A DNA stretch of 42,990 nt from Symbiodinium natans (Eukaryota; Sar; Dinophyceae; Suessiales; Symbiodiniaceae): contig CAJNDS010000600.1 of NCBI GenBank assembly GCA_905221605.1, positions 1 to 42,990 on the forward strand, read 5' to 3'. Of this stretch, positions 26,990-38,219 are shown piece by piece (position 1 is the first letter of the stretch; every line of letters starts with the position of its first letter). Both the position numbers and the translations under genes were made by a program. The notes beneath the pieces are model-generated. The model saw only the letters and a program-made list of their open reading frames with translations. It searched no databases and was not told the DNA's origin.

Positions 26990-27080
26990 GAGGTTTAGGG
27001 TTTAGGGTTTGGGGTTTAGGGTTTGGGGTTTGGGGTTTAGGGTTTAGGGTTTTAGGATTTGAGGTTGAGTGTTTCAGCTT
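26990..27080 (+). repeat. Degenerate TTTAGGG/TTTGGGG array
   Basis: TTTAGGG and TTTGGGG alternate, giving a mixed-unit array. Confidence 0.9.
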
Positions 27081-28080
27081 CAGGGTCTCGGGTATAGGGA
27101 AGTAGGTGGATAGGGTTTTGGGCTGATTCAGGGCTTTGGGGCCAGGGCTCAAAGACAAAGGCTCTTGAAAACTACCTTATAGCCCAAACCTCTTGCCAGG
27201 AAGATGAACAGAAGACCCTAACTGAATGAACCTGAGCCCACATTATCGGGCTAAAATTTTACGGACTTTTAGGCCTTGTGGCGAAGACTTGCAGGTTTGA
27301 ACCCTAAACCCTAGGCCCTAAACCCTAACAGGGTTGGGGAGAGGCCCACCCAAAAGCCGCCCCAAACCCACCCGAGCCTAGGGTGATTAGACGATAAGGC
27401 GAACATACCAAAGCCCCACCATACTTCCCACCATACTTTGGGATACGCTACCTACTAGTAAGGAGCGCACATGAGTACTTCTCTAAAATACGGGGGCAGG
27501 TACATATGACAAAGTGCCGTATCTATCCACTAACTTTAAGGATACTTTTCACGAACTTTAAGGATACTTTTAGCAAGTTGAGGGGTTTTGTCTTCCCTGA
27601 CAGCCGGCATAAAAGCACAATTTCAAATTGTTTTGGGCTTCATCTAGCCCAAAAGCACATTCATCAATTACTAACGGAACTATAGCTGGTATGCCTTGCC
27701 GATTGCGAAAAGCACGAAGTGTCCCATGGGGATGTCCTCCAGCAGCACGGCGGCTCAGGATTTTGGGGGCTTGCGTAAGGCAGGTGATAGGGTTTCGGGG
27801 CTTAAGGGGTTTAAGGGTTTTAAGGGTTTTGAGGGCTTTAAGGGCTTTCAGGGTTTTAACGGTTGTCAAGGTTTTTCTAAGGGAAGAGGGATGCGACTTT
27901 GGGTTGCATCAAATCACCTCACCGAAGAAGATCGGAGGTGTGAGGCTTGGCGCTGAGGGTAGTGCTGCCCCTAACCCCTAAACTAAACCCTAAAACCTAA
28001 GCCCAAACCCTAAACCCTGAACTCTAAACCTGAACCCTAAGCCCTAAGCCCTAAACCCGCAGGAGCCTATAAATTGAGCC
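27081..28080. other. Spacer with diverged telomeric units, no gene seen
   Basis: The patch 27788-27870 is made of TTAAGGG and TTTCAGGG decay products and 27966-28060 of CCTAAAC/CCTGAAC products. Frames rich in Lys-Ala-Leu-Lys-Thr or Gly-Phe-Lys across 27780-27870 arise from this repeat. Confidence 0.5.
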
Positions 28081-28169
28081 TGCGTTTTGCATCGTACGTG
28101 CATTCAGCATGCATCTTTGTAAAATTACTAGATACAATGTTCCATTTCTTGTCCAAAAAACACAATTTG

Positions 28170-28325
28170 TTTTAACGTGCTCAGTCTACTTAAACCTCCT
28201 TGGTTGCCAGGCTGCAAACACAGGGATCGATCAATGTTCAATGTATTTAAGGTACTTAAACCTCCTCGTTTGCCAGGGCTGTACATACGGGAGTAGATTT
28301 GACCATGTTCTATTTATGTAAACCT
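28170..28325 (+). repeat. Two-copy direct repeat of about 75 nt
   Basis: ACTTAAACCTCCT, GTTGCCAGG or TTTGCCAGGG, and a TGTTC(A/T)AT(G/T)TAT motif occur twice in order (about 28185-28250 and 28252-28322). Confidence 0.6.
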
Positions 28326-28519
28326 GGTTAAAAACACGCAGTTTACTTTGTCGGGGTCCTATGATGACAATGAACATTAAGAGGAATCCAAGATTGTCTG
28401 CATATCATGCAATATTCAGTTGAGAGATGAACCGATGAACAATATCGATCGCACCAAGAAGAAATACTGATCTCAGAATGCCTTTCTTCGAACAATTTTG
28501 ATCCTTGAATTAATTTCAC

Positions 28520-29035
28520 AGATTTGAGAACTAAGGCTGGGCACTTTGAGGGGCCAAAAATGGCTCTTAAGGCTGGGCCCTTTGGTGGGGTCAAAAGACG
28601 TGGCTTTTAAGGCGGGGCAAGTTGAAACGTCAAAGATCTAGCTGAGAAGGCTGGGCCCTTGAAGGGGTCAAAACGGTCTGGGCCTGGCTGGGCTGAAGTC
28701 ACTGGCAAAGGCTGAAACGGTTGCCAAGGGTGAAAGATCAAAAGCATCGTGGCACGGCTAGCAACGGTTGGAACAATTCAAATGGGTGAAAGATCAAGAA
28801 GCATCCTTCACCGTGGCACGGGTTGCAACGGTTGAAACGATCTCAATGGGTGAAATATCAAGAAGCATCCTTCATCCGTGGCACGGGTTGCACGGGGTGA
28901 AACGGTTGCCAAGGTTGAAAGATCAGAAGCATCCTTCACCCAAGGCATTGGTTGCAACAGTTGAAGGGGTTGCAAGGGTGAAAGGACAAGACCGCTGCAC
29001 GGGTTGCAACGCTTGAACTCGACTTAGGCTGGGTG
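28520..29035 (+). repeat. Tandem repeat of about 75 nt
   Basis: First part: GGCTGGGC(C/A)CTTTG-AGGGGTCAAAA repeats about three times (28530-28680). Second part: GTTGCAACGGTTGAAACG, GGTGAAAGATCA and AAGCATCCTTCA repeat four to five times (28690-29005). Apparent peptides follow the repeat period and are not taken as genes. Confidence 0.8.
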
Positions 29036-29206
29036 GGCTGGCAAGCAAGCAGGCTTAAATACATTGAACATTTTGAGCGCTTTGGGAAGGCCAGAAAGAT
29101 AGAACGAGAAAAAGGTAGAGAGTGAGATGAATGAAATTCGATTTTGCCTGATAAACTTTCGAAGCAAAGTTTCATGAAAATGAAATGAAATCTTGACGAC
29201 TGAAAT

Positions 29207-29545
29207 TTAGTTGCGAAGCGAAGATGCTGTTTGTTCCACAAGCCATATAAGCCCTAAATCATACATCATAGTGAATGTATTTGTAACTATTATTTCCTTG
29301 ACTACTTCTGCAGTTGCGCCTTCTCGATGTACCTTCGACGTACTTCCGTTGAAGTCACTTGCGGTAGCCATGGGAGCCCCTGGCCGACAGATGGCCTGCC
29401 TGCGACTGAAGCAGCCGTTGCTGATGCTCCAGCCGGCGACGACTCCTCCAGAAGCCTTGGCTGCAGTTCTCATTGGCCGAGACAGTCAGATCGTCAAGAT
29501 AGCTGATGGCCCTTCTGCAAATGTACCGTCTGTTACTGGATAGCA
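29207..29545 (-). pseudogene. Possible gene remnant, minus strand
   Basis: Reading on -, about 88 codons are open: GAPMATASDFNGSTSKVHRE, then EVVKEIIVTNTFTMMYDLG, ending at 29207. Upstream the frame meets a TGA near 29490. It lies downstream of, and on the same strand as, the broken gene at 29596-30530 and could be its 3' part. The + strand is also open here for about 110 codons, so strand choice is uncertain. Confidence 0.3.
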
Positions 29546-29595
29546 GAGCCTTACCGAAGTTACCCCAGACAACCTAAAAACTGTTCTAGCTGATT

Positions 29596-30530
29596 TTCAC
29601 TAGACCAAGCTGCAAAGAGTTTGGGCATTTTGCTCCAAAGTCGTCTTCATTTCATGGAAGGATGTGACGGCCAAGTTCTGGATCATCTCCCAGGCTGCTT
29701 CTGGCAAGTGATCGCGCCCTGCAAAAGCTCTTCTGAGATCTGGAACTGCGGCTGCTCTACAGCCGGCAAGAGCCAGTCTTCGTAGACCAGCCGCTGCTCG
29801 TGCTTCAGGGCCATGTCCTTCAAGGATGACCACATTCGCACGTAAACCTCGAGGCCGAAGTCCATGACAGCGATGGCGACTTCCTGCTTCAAGAAGGAGA
29901 AGCCCACGTGTCTTTGTTGTCCTTTGAGTGCTGCGATGAGCTACAAATCACCGGTAAGCATGCTCCTGCTGCAAAGCGGCGACACGCTGTTCCTAATGAA
30001 TTGCGGGAACAACGCGAACAACATCAGCAGAGAGCTGCATGTCTGACCTGCTGGCTCTAACACCAGCCCCTGCCCCATCAAAAATGCAGTTCTCGAGAAT
30101 GCGCGCGTCCTTTCAGACTCCAAGGGCCAAGGGGTCCAGAAGGTTACGAGCTTGTTGACCTCGCAAGACTGCACTGCAGCAAACCTGGCGCGCGCCGTAC
30201 TGTATCTATAGGACTCAGGGATCTCTAGATCAGCGGTTCAACATGGTTCAATCGAGCTGCGCGGTCGTAGAGGAGCCGAAAGCGTTCGGGGCCAGCATGC
30301 GTGCTAGCGCATAGAATGCCTGGATCTGTCACCAGTCGCTGCTTTGCACGACGCATCACGGAAAGCGGTTTCTGCGGTAGGAGATCCTCGATAACCACCT
30401 CGCGCGTCACAAGCAAGATCAAAATTGTGCTGCTGTCGCTGCGAGGTATCACTGCAGGAACAGAAATGTGCAAAGAGGTTGGGTGTTGAGCTATGGAAAT
30501 GCTGGACTGCCCGAATGCGCCCAATTGCTT
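29596..30530 (-). pseudogene. Degraded minus-strand gene with frameshifts and an in-frame stop
   Basis: Read on -, three coding-looking pieces line up. Piece 1 (about 30225-30470) contains REVVIEDLLPQKPLSVMRRA and PGILCASTHAGPERFRLLYD. Piece 2 (about 29941-30230, shifted by one base) contains ADLEIPESYRYSTARARF, NKLVTFWTPWPLESERTR and LVLEPAGQTCSSLLMLF; it meets TAG at 29941-29943. Directly after that stop, in the same frame, the sequence continues with LIAALKGQQRHVGFSFLKQE, FGLEVYVRMWSSLKDMALKH and QFQISEELLQG. A second shift near 29700 leads to PEAAWEMIQNLAVTSFHEMK and a stop at about 29600. No introns fit the two shifts. It reads as a once-real protein that has decayed; the family is not recognised. 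Confidence 0.5.
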
Positions 30531-30734
30531 TCTGCTGGCGAAGGAGAAGCAGCCTGCGCTTCCTCTCCTTCATGATGCCCAGCTGCCACAAGTAGTAAGA
30601 AGCAGACTTCACTATTCACAAAAATGTCTGTTGCATGGCTTGAATAGAAGCCCCTTCCGGATCATCTCAAAACGCTGCGTACCTTCCCTGCCGGCGTTGG
30701 ATATAAAGGACCGGCCCAACTGAACGGGTTCCCA

Positions 30735-31090
30735 TGATTCTTTTCGACTACATATTGCGACTTGTCTTATTTAGTGCCCTCCCAGAATCCCTTTCCAGTT
30801 GAATTAATTGCCTATTCATCTTTCTACTTGACTCGGCACTTTCTACATGTGTGCTTCCCAAAATTTCCTATTGGTTTTTTAAGGGGCTCCCAAAACATCC
30901 CTCAAAAAAGACAGGGAACAATGGGCAAAAGGCCGGCTGACCCGGCCAGAGGCCCCTGGTCCATGGGGACTCTGAGGCGAGGGGCCAGGAACCCCTTGGC
31001 CGGAGGTCGCTCTGAGCGCCCAACTAACTCCAAAAACCAAAACCATTCATTAATATAAGGCTGTTGAACACCTACATGCAGAGAAGGTCT
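30735..31090. other. Spacer, no gene seen
   Basis: Mixed sequence following the degraded gene. A modest + frame at 30762-31058 has no recognisable features. Confidence 0.4.
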
Positions 31091-31360
31091 GGGGCGTAGG
31101 GTTTAAGGTTTAGGGGTTACAAGGGTTTAGGGTTTAGGGTTTAGGGTTTCGGGAAACAAAAAGCCATGGGCTGCAGGCTAGCAATGGCGGAGCAGGGCCA
31201 TTCGGAGTCAGTCTTGCCCTAAGGCGTCAACCCCATTGATGCCTTTGGGGGCCAGGGGTTCAGGGCTTTAGGGGTTTTAGGGGTTTTAGGAGTTATAAGG
31301 GTTTAGGGTTCAAGCCCTCGAAGCCCTCAGCCAAGAGATCTATGCACTGAAGCCTAAGCC

Positions 31361-31447
31361 CCAAACCCTAAACCCTAAACCCTAAACCCTAAACCCTAAA
31401 CCCTAAACCCTAAACCCTAAACCCTAAACCCTAAACCCTAAACCCCA
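31361..31447 (-). repeat. Interstitial telomeric array, CCCTAAA
   Basis: Twelve perfect heptamers. Confidence 0.95.
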
Positions 31448-31606
31448 AGCCCAAAAACCCCATTTTTTTTTCTGGGGGGGCGCTCGGGCTCCTTCTGCAT
31501 GGCGATCTCCAACGACTCAGCCCCGATGCCCCAGACCTTCACGATGCATTGTAGGGGTTATCGGGTTTAGGGTTTAGGGTTTAGGGTTTAGGGGTTATCG
31601 GGTTTA

Positions 31607-31930
31607 GGGTTTAAGGGTCCACGTACCCAAATAGGGAATACTTGGGCGTTAAAGCACCTCCTATAACCCGAGCATCTGATTAATTAATACCCCCACATTT
31701 AAAGAAATTTTTTTGGCCGGAAGCCCGCCGGAAGACTACTTTCCATTAGGGTGGATTTCGTATCACATTTAAAGGAATTTTTTTGGGGGGGTTGCAAAAT
31801 TTCGAAACTAAAGCTTTTTATAGAGAGTCTTTGTTATTCAGTTTTACCCACTAATCAGATGCTCGGATTAAGGACTTTAGGGCCCAAGAAAATAACAATA
31901 ATGTACATGGACCCTTAAGGCTTAGGGGTT
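31607..31930. repeat. Dispersed repeat interrupted by a 203-bp MITE
   Basis: The outer parts (CACCTCCTATA ... AGGACTTTAGGGCCCAAG ... ACATGGACCCTT) match 17620-17730 in order, but are separated here by the MITE at 31666-31868. Confidence 0.75.
31666..31868. mobile_element. 203-bp MITE with TA target duplication
   Basis: Left end ACCCGAGCATCTGATTA (31666-31682) and right end (31852-31868) are inverted repeats of 17 nt with one mismatch at position 2. TA dinucleotides flank it at 31664-31665 and 31869-31870. The related repeat at 17620-17730 lacks it and reads CTCCTATATAGGGACTTT across the site. The interior holds two ACATTTAAA(G)GAAATTTTTTTGG direct repeats. TA duplication points to the Tc1/mariner (Stowaway-like) group. 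Confidence 0.8.
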
Positions 31931-33530
31931 TAGGGCTTGGGGCTTGCTGTTTAGGGCGTAGCGTTCTGGGGTGTAGGGTTGTGCGTTTTAGGGCTTGGGG
32001 CTTGTCGTTTTGGGCTTTGGGGCTTGTTGCTTTCGGGTTTGGGGCTTGTTGTTATAGGTCTAGGGTTAGCTTTGAGGGTTGACGATCGCGGGTTTGTTGC
32101 GTGGCGTTTAGGTGCAGGTTTCCCTGGGCGGGCAGCATCTGTGGTAGCGCGTTGCCGAACTAACCCTAAACCCATTTATAGAGGCTTAGACCGGAAAAGT
32201 GTTATAACAAAAAAAACGAATTTCTGGGCTGGAGCTTAGGCTGGTATGGGGCTTGGGGTTCAGTGGCTCAGATAAAGATCCACAGTGTAAGGTTCCGGGG
32301 TCGCGCTTCTGCTTGTTTGTCTCTGTGTGTGTGTGTGTTGGGGTTCAGGGTTTTTCAGGGTTTCAGTACACCCTATGAGTACCCTAAACCCTAAAGCCCT
32401 AAACCCTAAACCCTAAACCCTGAACCCATTCTCCTGAGCTCCTCAAGTCTTAGCTGCGAAACAAATCCAAAACCTTCATTGCCTGAACCAAAGAAACCTC
32501 ACAAACCAAAATTTCTTAACCTCCAAAAGCTTTACCCGCCAAACACACCTAAAAAACACCCCTGCAACCTTTAAAGCCTAAAGCCCTAGACCCGAAACCC
32601 CAGATCAAAACCACAAGCCCTAAATCAATCCCCAAAAAAACCCTCCCCCCAAAAAAGGTTAACCTTGTATATTCTGTAGGATTCTATATGGTCCCTCTTG
32701 CGGTCCCTATTTTTACCCAAAAAGGCACCATAGTTCTGAGAACTGACCGTACCAAGGCCCCAAGCCCTACGCAGACTCAGCCCCCCCTCCCCCCCACCCA
32801 CCCCCGGCGGCGCACCCCGCGCAGACCCGTCACGTTGAAGACAACGGCGCCCAAGGACGCCGCGATAAGCGCCTCGCGAGGGTTTGGCGTTAAAGGCGCT
32901 TGTTTCGTTGGTGGCTTCTGTTTTGGGTATTTTGGGCTCTTGGGGCATTTTGTAGTATTATTTGTGTGTGCCAGGGTTTATGTCGTTTAGCTTAGTTTTT
33001 GGGGGTTTGCCGATTTCCGGTGTATAGAGTACAATATGCAGACGACCCGCCTTTCAGCGCTGGTCGCAGCTTAGGGTCGTAGGGTAGGATTTAGGATTGT
33101 AGGGTTTAGAATTTAGGGTGCATAGGGAGGGTGTTGGTTTTAGCGGAGAAGGGGACTTTAGAGTGTAGGGTGTAGGGCTTAGGGCCTTGGAATGCCCCAA
33201 GAAACCACAAATTACCCAACAGAACACAGAAATCTGCAAGCAGCCAATCTTTAAACCTGATAGTTCCCAAAGGCCTTTAAACCCATGAACATGGCCCATG
33301 AACCAGTAGACCCCAAGCCCCAACCGCCAAAACTCAAGCCCCATTTGAAGGCCAGAAAGCAGGCAAAAATATGTGAAGGCCAGCAAGCAGGTAAAGATGA
33401 GGTTATAGAAGGGATACTTGGAGGTTCATGGTACATATTAACCAATTACAACTGCACTTATACCCCTTATACCCACTTATAAGCCCCTTAAGTGCCCTAA
33501 TATGGTTGTACGTACAGTTATAACTGACGA
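31931..33530. other. Spacer with degenerate telomeric units, no gene seen
   Basis: Contains TTTAGGGCTTGGGG variants (31920-32060), a TG microsatellite (32323-32337), a CCCTAAA patch (32382-32425) and C-rich runs near 32780-32810. Several frames of about 100 codons lack any recognisable feature. Confidence 0.5.
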
Positions 33531-33541
33531 ATACGTACCCT
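33417..33541. mobile_element. Foldback element copy 2 (TTCATGGTAC family)
   Basis: Starts CTTGGAGGTTCATGGTACAT and ends CAGTTATAACTGACGAATAC; the two arms pair imperfectly around CACTTATAAGCCCCTTAAGTG. No telomeric insertion. Confidence 0.7.
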
Positions 33542-33590
33542 AAACCCTAAACCCTAAACCCTAAACCCTAAACCCTAAACCCTGAACCTC
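33536..33590 (-). repeat. Interstitial telomeric array, CCCTAAA
   Basis: Seven perfect units starting exactly where foldback copy 2 ends. Confidence 0.95.
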
Positions 33591-33662
33591 CAAGTAGCAA
33601 GGGAGCCTGCACTGCAAAGACCAGCGGCGTCGGCGTGAGCTGTTGCGGAGCAGCGGGCTTTT

Positions 33663-33720
33663 GAGGTTTAGGGTTTAGGGTTTAGGGTTTAGGGTTTAGG
33701 GTTAAGGGTTTGGGGCTTCA
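33663..33720 (+). repeat. Interstitial telomeric array, TTTAGGG
   Basis: Six perfect units and then decay. Confidence 0.9.
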
Positions 33721-34715
33721 GAGAGATGTTATTAGGCTTAGGGTTTTGGTTTGGGGCTTTAGGGTTTAGGCCTGAGGGTTGTTCGGCATCAGGGCTTTGG
33801 GGATAGGGGCTGAGGTTCTAGGGCTTAGAGTTCTAGGAATGAAAAGCGCCTTTTTTGGGTTAAAGGGGATTAGAAGGGAACCTCAACTAAGGACCTTAAC
33901 CCGAAAAAACGGGAATAAAACCTGCTCTAATTCCGGTTCAGGGATGCCCCTGAAACCACTGGAAGCTGAACGCTGCACACACAACCCCAGAGAGATCATG
34001 TCTACAGCCATACAAACACGGCCTTTGACAGCATTTTCCCCTAAACCCTAAACCCTAAACCCTAAATCCTAAACCCGAAACCCTAGAGCCTAAACCCTAA
34101 ATTCGTCCCTTAGAAGGACCGCGAAAGTCCTTAACTCTCGACACCAACTCTTAAGGTAGCTCCATGGTTCCATGATATGGGCCCTTATCCTACCTTTGGA
34201 GTAGACCCTGGACAAGAAGTATATACTTTTTAGGTATAAGTAGCTCTAACAGGAACCCAGAACCAAAAAAAGTATTAAAGTACAGTACTCCAAAACCCAG
34301 TTATAGAAGGGGAGCCCTTAATATACCCTACCCGACCCAAGGGCCCATACATCAGAGCCCTTGAATAAGAAGGCAAGGGACGATATTAAGGGACAATGTT
34401 CGTAACCCTAAACCCTGAGCCCTTGAAGGGCCATGAAACTACCCTTAGACCAAATTTCAAGGCTTGGGGTTGAGGGTTTAGGGTTTAGGGCTTCGGGCTG
34501 AGGGTGTAGGGTTTAGGGCTCAGGGTGAAATCCCTATAGGGCTTCTTTGGACGTTCAGGGCTCCAAGTAGGGCTTACTAAGAGACATCGGTCCGAAATTG
34601 TACAAATTGCGCAGGTGTGGCTGGCCGGTACTTCATGCGGAGCTCGTGCAGTATGCCTCAGTGCGCAGGGGAATATTGAACTTCTGAAAGCTGACGCCTG
34701 CCACCTTCTCGTGAG
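33721..34715. other. Spacer, no gene seen
   Basis: Contains a CCCTAAA patch (34038-34100) and dispersed AAGGGCCCATA and CTACATGG-type repeats also seen at 17.7, 38.9 and 39.6 kb. Confidence 0.5.
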
Positions 34716-34843
34716 CTTGGAGGCTCATGGCACTTATTAACCATTTATAACTGTAAAACCAACTTATAAGCCTCTTAAGTGCCCTAGTATGGTTATAAGT
34801 ACAGCTATAAGTACAGTTATAATTGGTTCGTAAGTACAAGTAC
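34716..34843. mobile_element. Foldback element copy 3 (TTCATGGTAC family)
   Basis: Starts CTTGGAGGCTCATGGCACTT and ends ATAATTGGTTCGTAAGTACA; the centre CAACTTATAAGCCTCTTAAG matches copy 2. No telomeric insertion. Confidence 0.7.
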
Positions 34844-34989
34844 TTTCCCCCAAAACAGAAATCTCCTGAACATTTAAGGTGAACGCCCCCAAACAGGAAC
34901 CCCCAACGTCCAGAAACCTGCGCATGGAACTCAACACCCGAACCGCTTCATTTCGTCCAGCAGGTGGCCTAGACCTGCTCTGCTAGCAT

Positions 34990-35040
34990 CCAAGCCCTAA
35001 CCCTAAACCCTAAACCCTAAACCCTAAACCCTAAACCCTT
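34990..35040 (-). repeat. Interstitial telomeric array, CCCTAAA
   Basis: Six or seven perfect units. Confidence 0.95.
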
Positions 35041-35159
35041 TTTGAGACCCTTTTGCCTTGAAGCCTTGAAGCCAAATCCTCAGGGCTCTGGGTTCGAGAC
35101 TGTGGGGTCGACGTTCAGGGAAGGTTGGACTCAAAACCCGCGAAAACAAGGGTAGTCTT

Positions 35160-35450
35160 TCTGAGGGTTTAGGGTTTAGGGTTTAGGGTTTTGGGTTTTG
35201 GGTTTAAGGCAAGTGCTTCCGGACCTCCAATTAGGCCCTTCCAAGGCCAGGGCAGCTGCTCCGCGAGATGACGTAGCCTCAGGCACCGAGCTTTTCTCGG
35301 GTTTAGGGTTTAGGCATAGGGTTTAGGGTTTCGGGTTTCGGGTTTGGAGATAGGGTTTAGGGTTCCGGGTTTAGGATTTAGAGTTTAGAGGTCTTCTTAG
35401 TGCAAGGCTTAGGGCATACGGTTTAGGGTTTAGGGTAGCCTCAATTTAAA
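35160..35450 (+). repeat. Several TTTAGGG-type patches
   Basis: Short TTTAGGG/TTTCGGG/TTTTGGG groups at 35164-35208, 35298-35345 and 35395-35435 separated by unique sequence. Confidence 0.85.
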
Positions 35451-35499
35451 CCCTAAAGCCTGAATCTCAATGCACATCCCAGAGAAGCCTGGAGTCCCA

Positions 35500-35576
35500 T
35501 GTAGGGTTTAGGGTTTAGGGTTTAGGGTTTAGGGTTTAGGGTTTAGGGTTTAGGGTTTAGGGTTTAGGGTTTAGCC
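35500..35576 (+). repeat. Interstitial telomeric array, TTTAGGG
   Basis: Eleven perfect units. Confidence 0.95.
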
Positions 35577-35579
35577 TTA

Positions 35580-36118
35580 GCATGTCATGCCAATCAGCCC
35601 TGAACCTTCGGACACTATGTTCATTTCTGGTCGGTTTAGGCATGAACCCTATACGGAGCTTTACTTACTGGCTCTCAGCAGGGAATGAGGGCCCCTATGC
35701 ACTCTATGAAAGGGTGCATACATAGGGGGCTAGAAGGTTCGAATTTTCTCATTCCCAACAAGGACCCAGAAGGCTTGTAACCAAAAAAATCCCTAAGCCC
35801 TTACGGAGCTTCTTGCTTTTATAGGGTTCTTACAGGAGGAGGGTTCAAAGGGGGTAGGTACCTTAGGGAATCTCAGGGAGCCTTAGGGAGTACTGAGGTT
35901 ACTGAACCTTGGGTTTTCGTTACATACCCCCCTTGAAGCCCCCTAAACCCTAAACCTACACCCTACACCCTACACGCTAAACCCTACCCCCCTCGAACCC
36001 TATAATGCCTACATGACCGAAGACAAAGCAGATTTGATGCCCTGAAAGTCGACCGCAAGTCCAGAAGACAAAGGGCCCCAAGCCCTTGAAGCCAGAGAGA
36101 AGCTACAACTGAGGGGGT
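35580..36118. other. Spacer with a small hairpin, no gene seen
   Basis: CCCCTATGCAC pairs with GTGCATA-CATAGGGG across 35691-35728. The adjacent CAGCAGGGAATGAGGG resembles the arm of the foldback element at 39478-39612. Confidence 0.5.
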
Positions 36119-36144
36119 GGGGGGGGGGGGGGGGGGGGGGGGGG
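36119..36144. repeat. 26-nt G homopolymer
   Basis: Uninterrupted G run followed by AGGGTTTGGGTTTAGGG. Such runs are also likely assembly trouble spots. Confidence 0.9.
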
Positions 36145-36606
36145 AGGGTTTGGGTTTAGGGATTAAGGATTAAGGCTTAGGGTTTAGGGTTCAGGGTTCA
36201 GGGCTCAGGGTTTAGGGCTTAAGGTTGAAGGTGGTCCCTGAAATCCTAGATCTATAGAAGCCTCCATTGCAGGTGGGCCCCCCAAATTAGGCCCTAAACC
36301 CTTCTTTAAGGACCTCGCAGGGATGGGTTGCCTAGCAGAGTTCTGCCGGGCGTACATTGGCTCATAAGTACTCTAGCAAGAGGTTATAGGTTCTAACTTT
36401 ATACTTCGTAGAGTAAGGACACCTCTCCACTGGACCCAAAACCGCAAGCGCTAAGCCCCATAAACCCTAAACCCTAAACCCTAGACGCTTCCTTCAGGAC
36501 CTTCTACAACTCCAGGAATACTGTAAAGTGCTGCTCCAGTGGCCGCACAGCGAGCAAGCAATCGCAATGGGCACGGCTATGAGCCTGCCATTAGCTACTT
36601 ACTGTA

Positions 36607-36800
36607 CTTGGAGGTTCATGGTACTTATTAACCAATGATAGCTGTACTTAGGGTTTCGGGTTTTATGGATTAGGGTTTAGGGTATAGGGTTTAGGGTTAT
36701 AACTGTACTTATAACTGAGCTTATAGCTATATTAGGGCACTTAAGGGGCTTACAAGTGGGATATAAGTACAGCTATCATTGGCTAGTATGAACCTCCAAG
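36607..36800. mobile_element. Foldback element copy 4 with internal telomeric repeats
   Basis: Outer arms CTTGGAGGTTCAT (36607-36619) and 36788-36800 are perfect inverses. Inner arms CCAATGATAGCTGTACTTA (36632-36650) and 36764-36782 are a perfect 19-bp inverse. Between them lie about 50 nt of TTTAGGG-type sequence (36650-36700) and the family core (TTAGGGCACTTAAGGGGCTT, inverted relative to copies 2 and 3). Copies 2 and 3 lack the telomeric part. Confidence 0.8.
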
Positions 36801-36923
36801 TAGGAACCTTAATAATTAGAACAGGGTGTTGGGGACTTATGACAGTATGCATATTTGAAGGGACGATGAGGGAATATTATTAGTGCTTTCTTCCGACCCC
36901 TATATTAGAGCACGTAGGCTTGC

Positions 36924-37050
36924 TAAGCCCTAAGCCCTAAGCCCTAAGCCCTAAGCCCTAAGCCCTAAGCCCTAAGCCCTAAGCCCTAAGCCCTAAGCCC
37001 TAAGCCCTAAGCCCTAAGCCCTAAGCCCTAAGCCCTAAGCCCTAAGCCCT
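36924..37050 (-). repeat. Homogeneous CCCTAAG variant array
   Basis: About eighteen perfect tandem CCCTAAG units (TTAGGGC on the other strand), closed by single CCCTACA and CCCTAAA units. It is unlike every other array, where CCCTAAA dominates. Confidence 0.95.
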
Positions 37051-37059
37051 ACACCCTAA

Positions 37060-37690
37060 ACCTCTAGAGCTTCGGGCTTGAGGGTTTTAGGGCTTCAGGT
37101 CTGGGTCTCAAGGTCTAAACTTGTTGGGCTTGGAGCATGCTCCCCGATGGTAGTTCTAGGGCCTCAGCATTTAGTGTAAAACCCTGAACCCTAAACCCTA
37201 AACCCTACACCCTACACCCTAAACCCTCAACCCTAAAGTACATGGGCCTTGAATGGTCGGTAGCTACTTAGACAAAAAAGTGCAAAAGCTTAGGGTTTGG
37301 GGTCTATAGGGTCAGGGTGTATGGTTAGTTTAGGGTCTAGGGTCTACAGGGGCTATAGGGTTAGGGTGTAGGGTTTAATTCGGGTTTAGGGTTTCAGTAG
37401 GATCTCGCCCAGAAGGCTTGGGACAAAGCTCTTTCTTTCTCGTTCTCTTGGGATTAGGGGTTTTAGTGGCTATAGGGTGCAGAAAGGGAGTGCCCTGCAC
37501 ACTGGGGGTTTAGGCTGTCAAATTCCGTTTGTACCACCTTGGCCTGTCCGGCCACAAGCTGCCGAGCTAGGCGTTGCTTGGCATTCTTCTGGGCCCAAGC
37601 AAAACGCTAAACCCTAATCCCTGAACCCTAAACCCCAAAAAATGCGAGAGTGGTGAGCGGGCGCGACTGGCGACATGAAGCAGCAGCCAA
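37060..37690. other. Spacer with decayed telomeric units, no gene seen
   Basis: CCCTAAA/CCCTACA patch at 37185-37235 and TTTAGGGTC patches at 37280-37395. Confidence 0.5.
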
Positions 37691-37701
37691 AACAACGAAC
37701 T

Positions 37702-38026
<325 letters not shown>

Positions 38027-38219
38027 GTCTGTTGATGCTGCAGCCCTTTTCTTCAGAGCATTCTTGGCGACCATCTTCTGAGACGCCCTAAACCCTAAAC
38101 CCTTCAACCCTTAGTGGCTGAGTACTGACATGAACACTGAGCTCCAGCAGTTGCCAGGATCGCTCGATAAAGAACGACTCGCAGCTTTCCACGCTTTCGG
38201 GCTTTGCGGCGTTCAACTC

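Noticed and set aside
27628-27981. Gly-Leu-Arg/Val-Leu-Arg repeat frame
   Set aside because: The periodic peptide comes from decayed TTTAAGGG-type repeats at 27788-27870.
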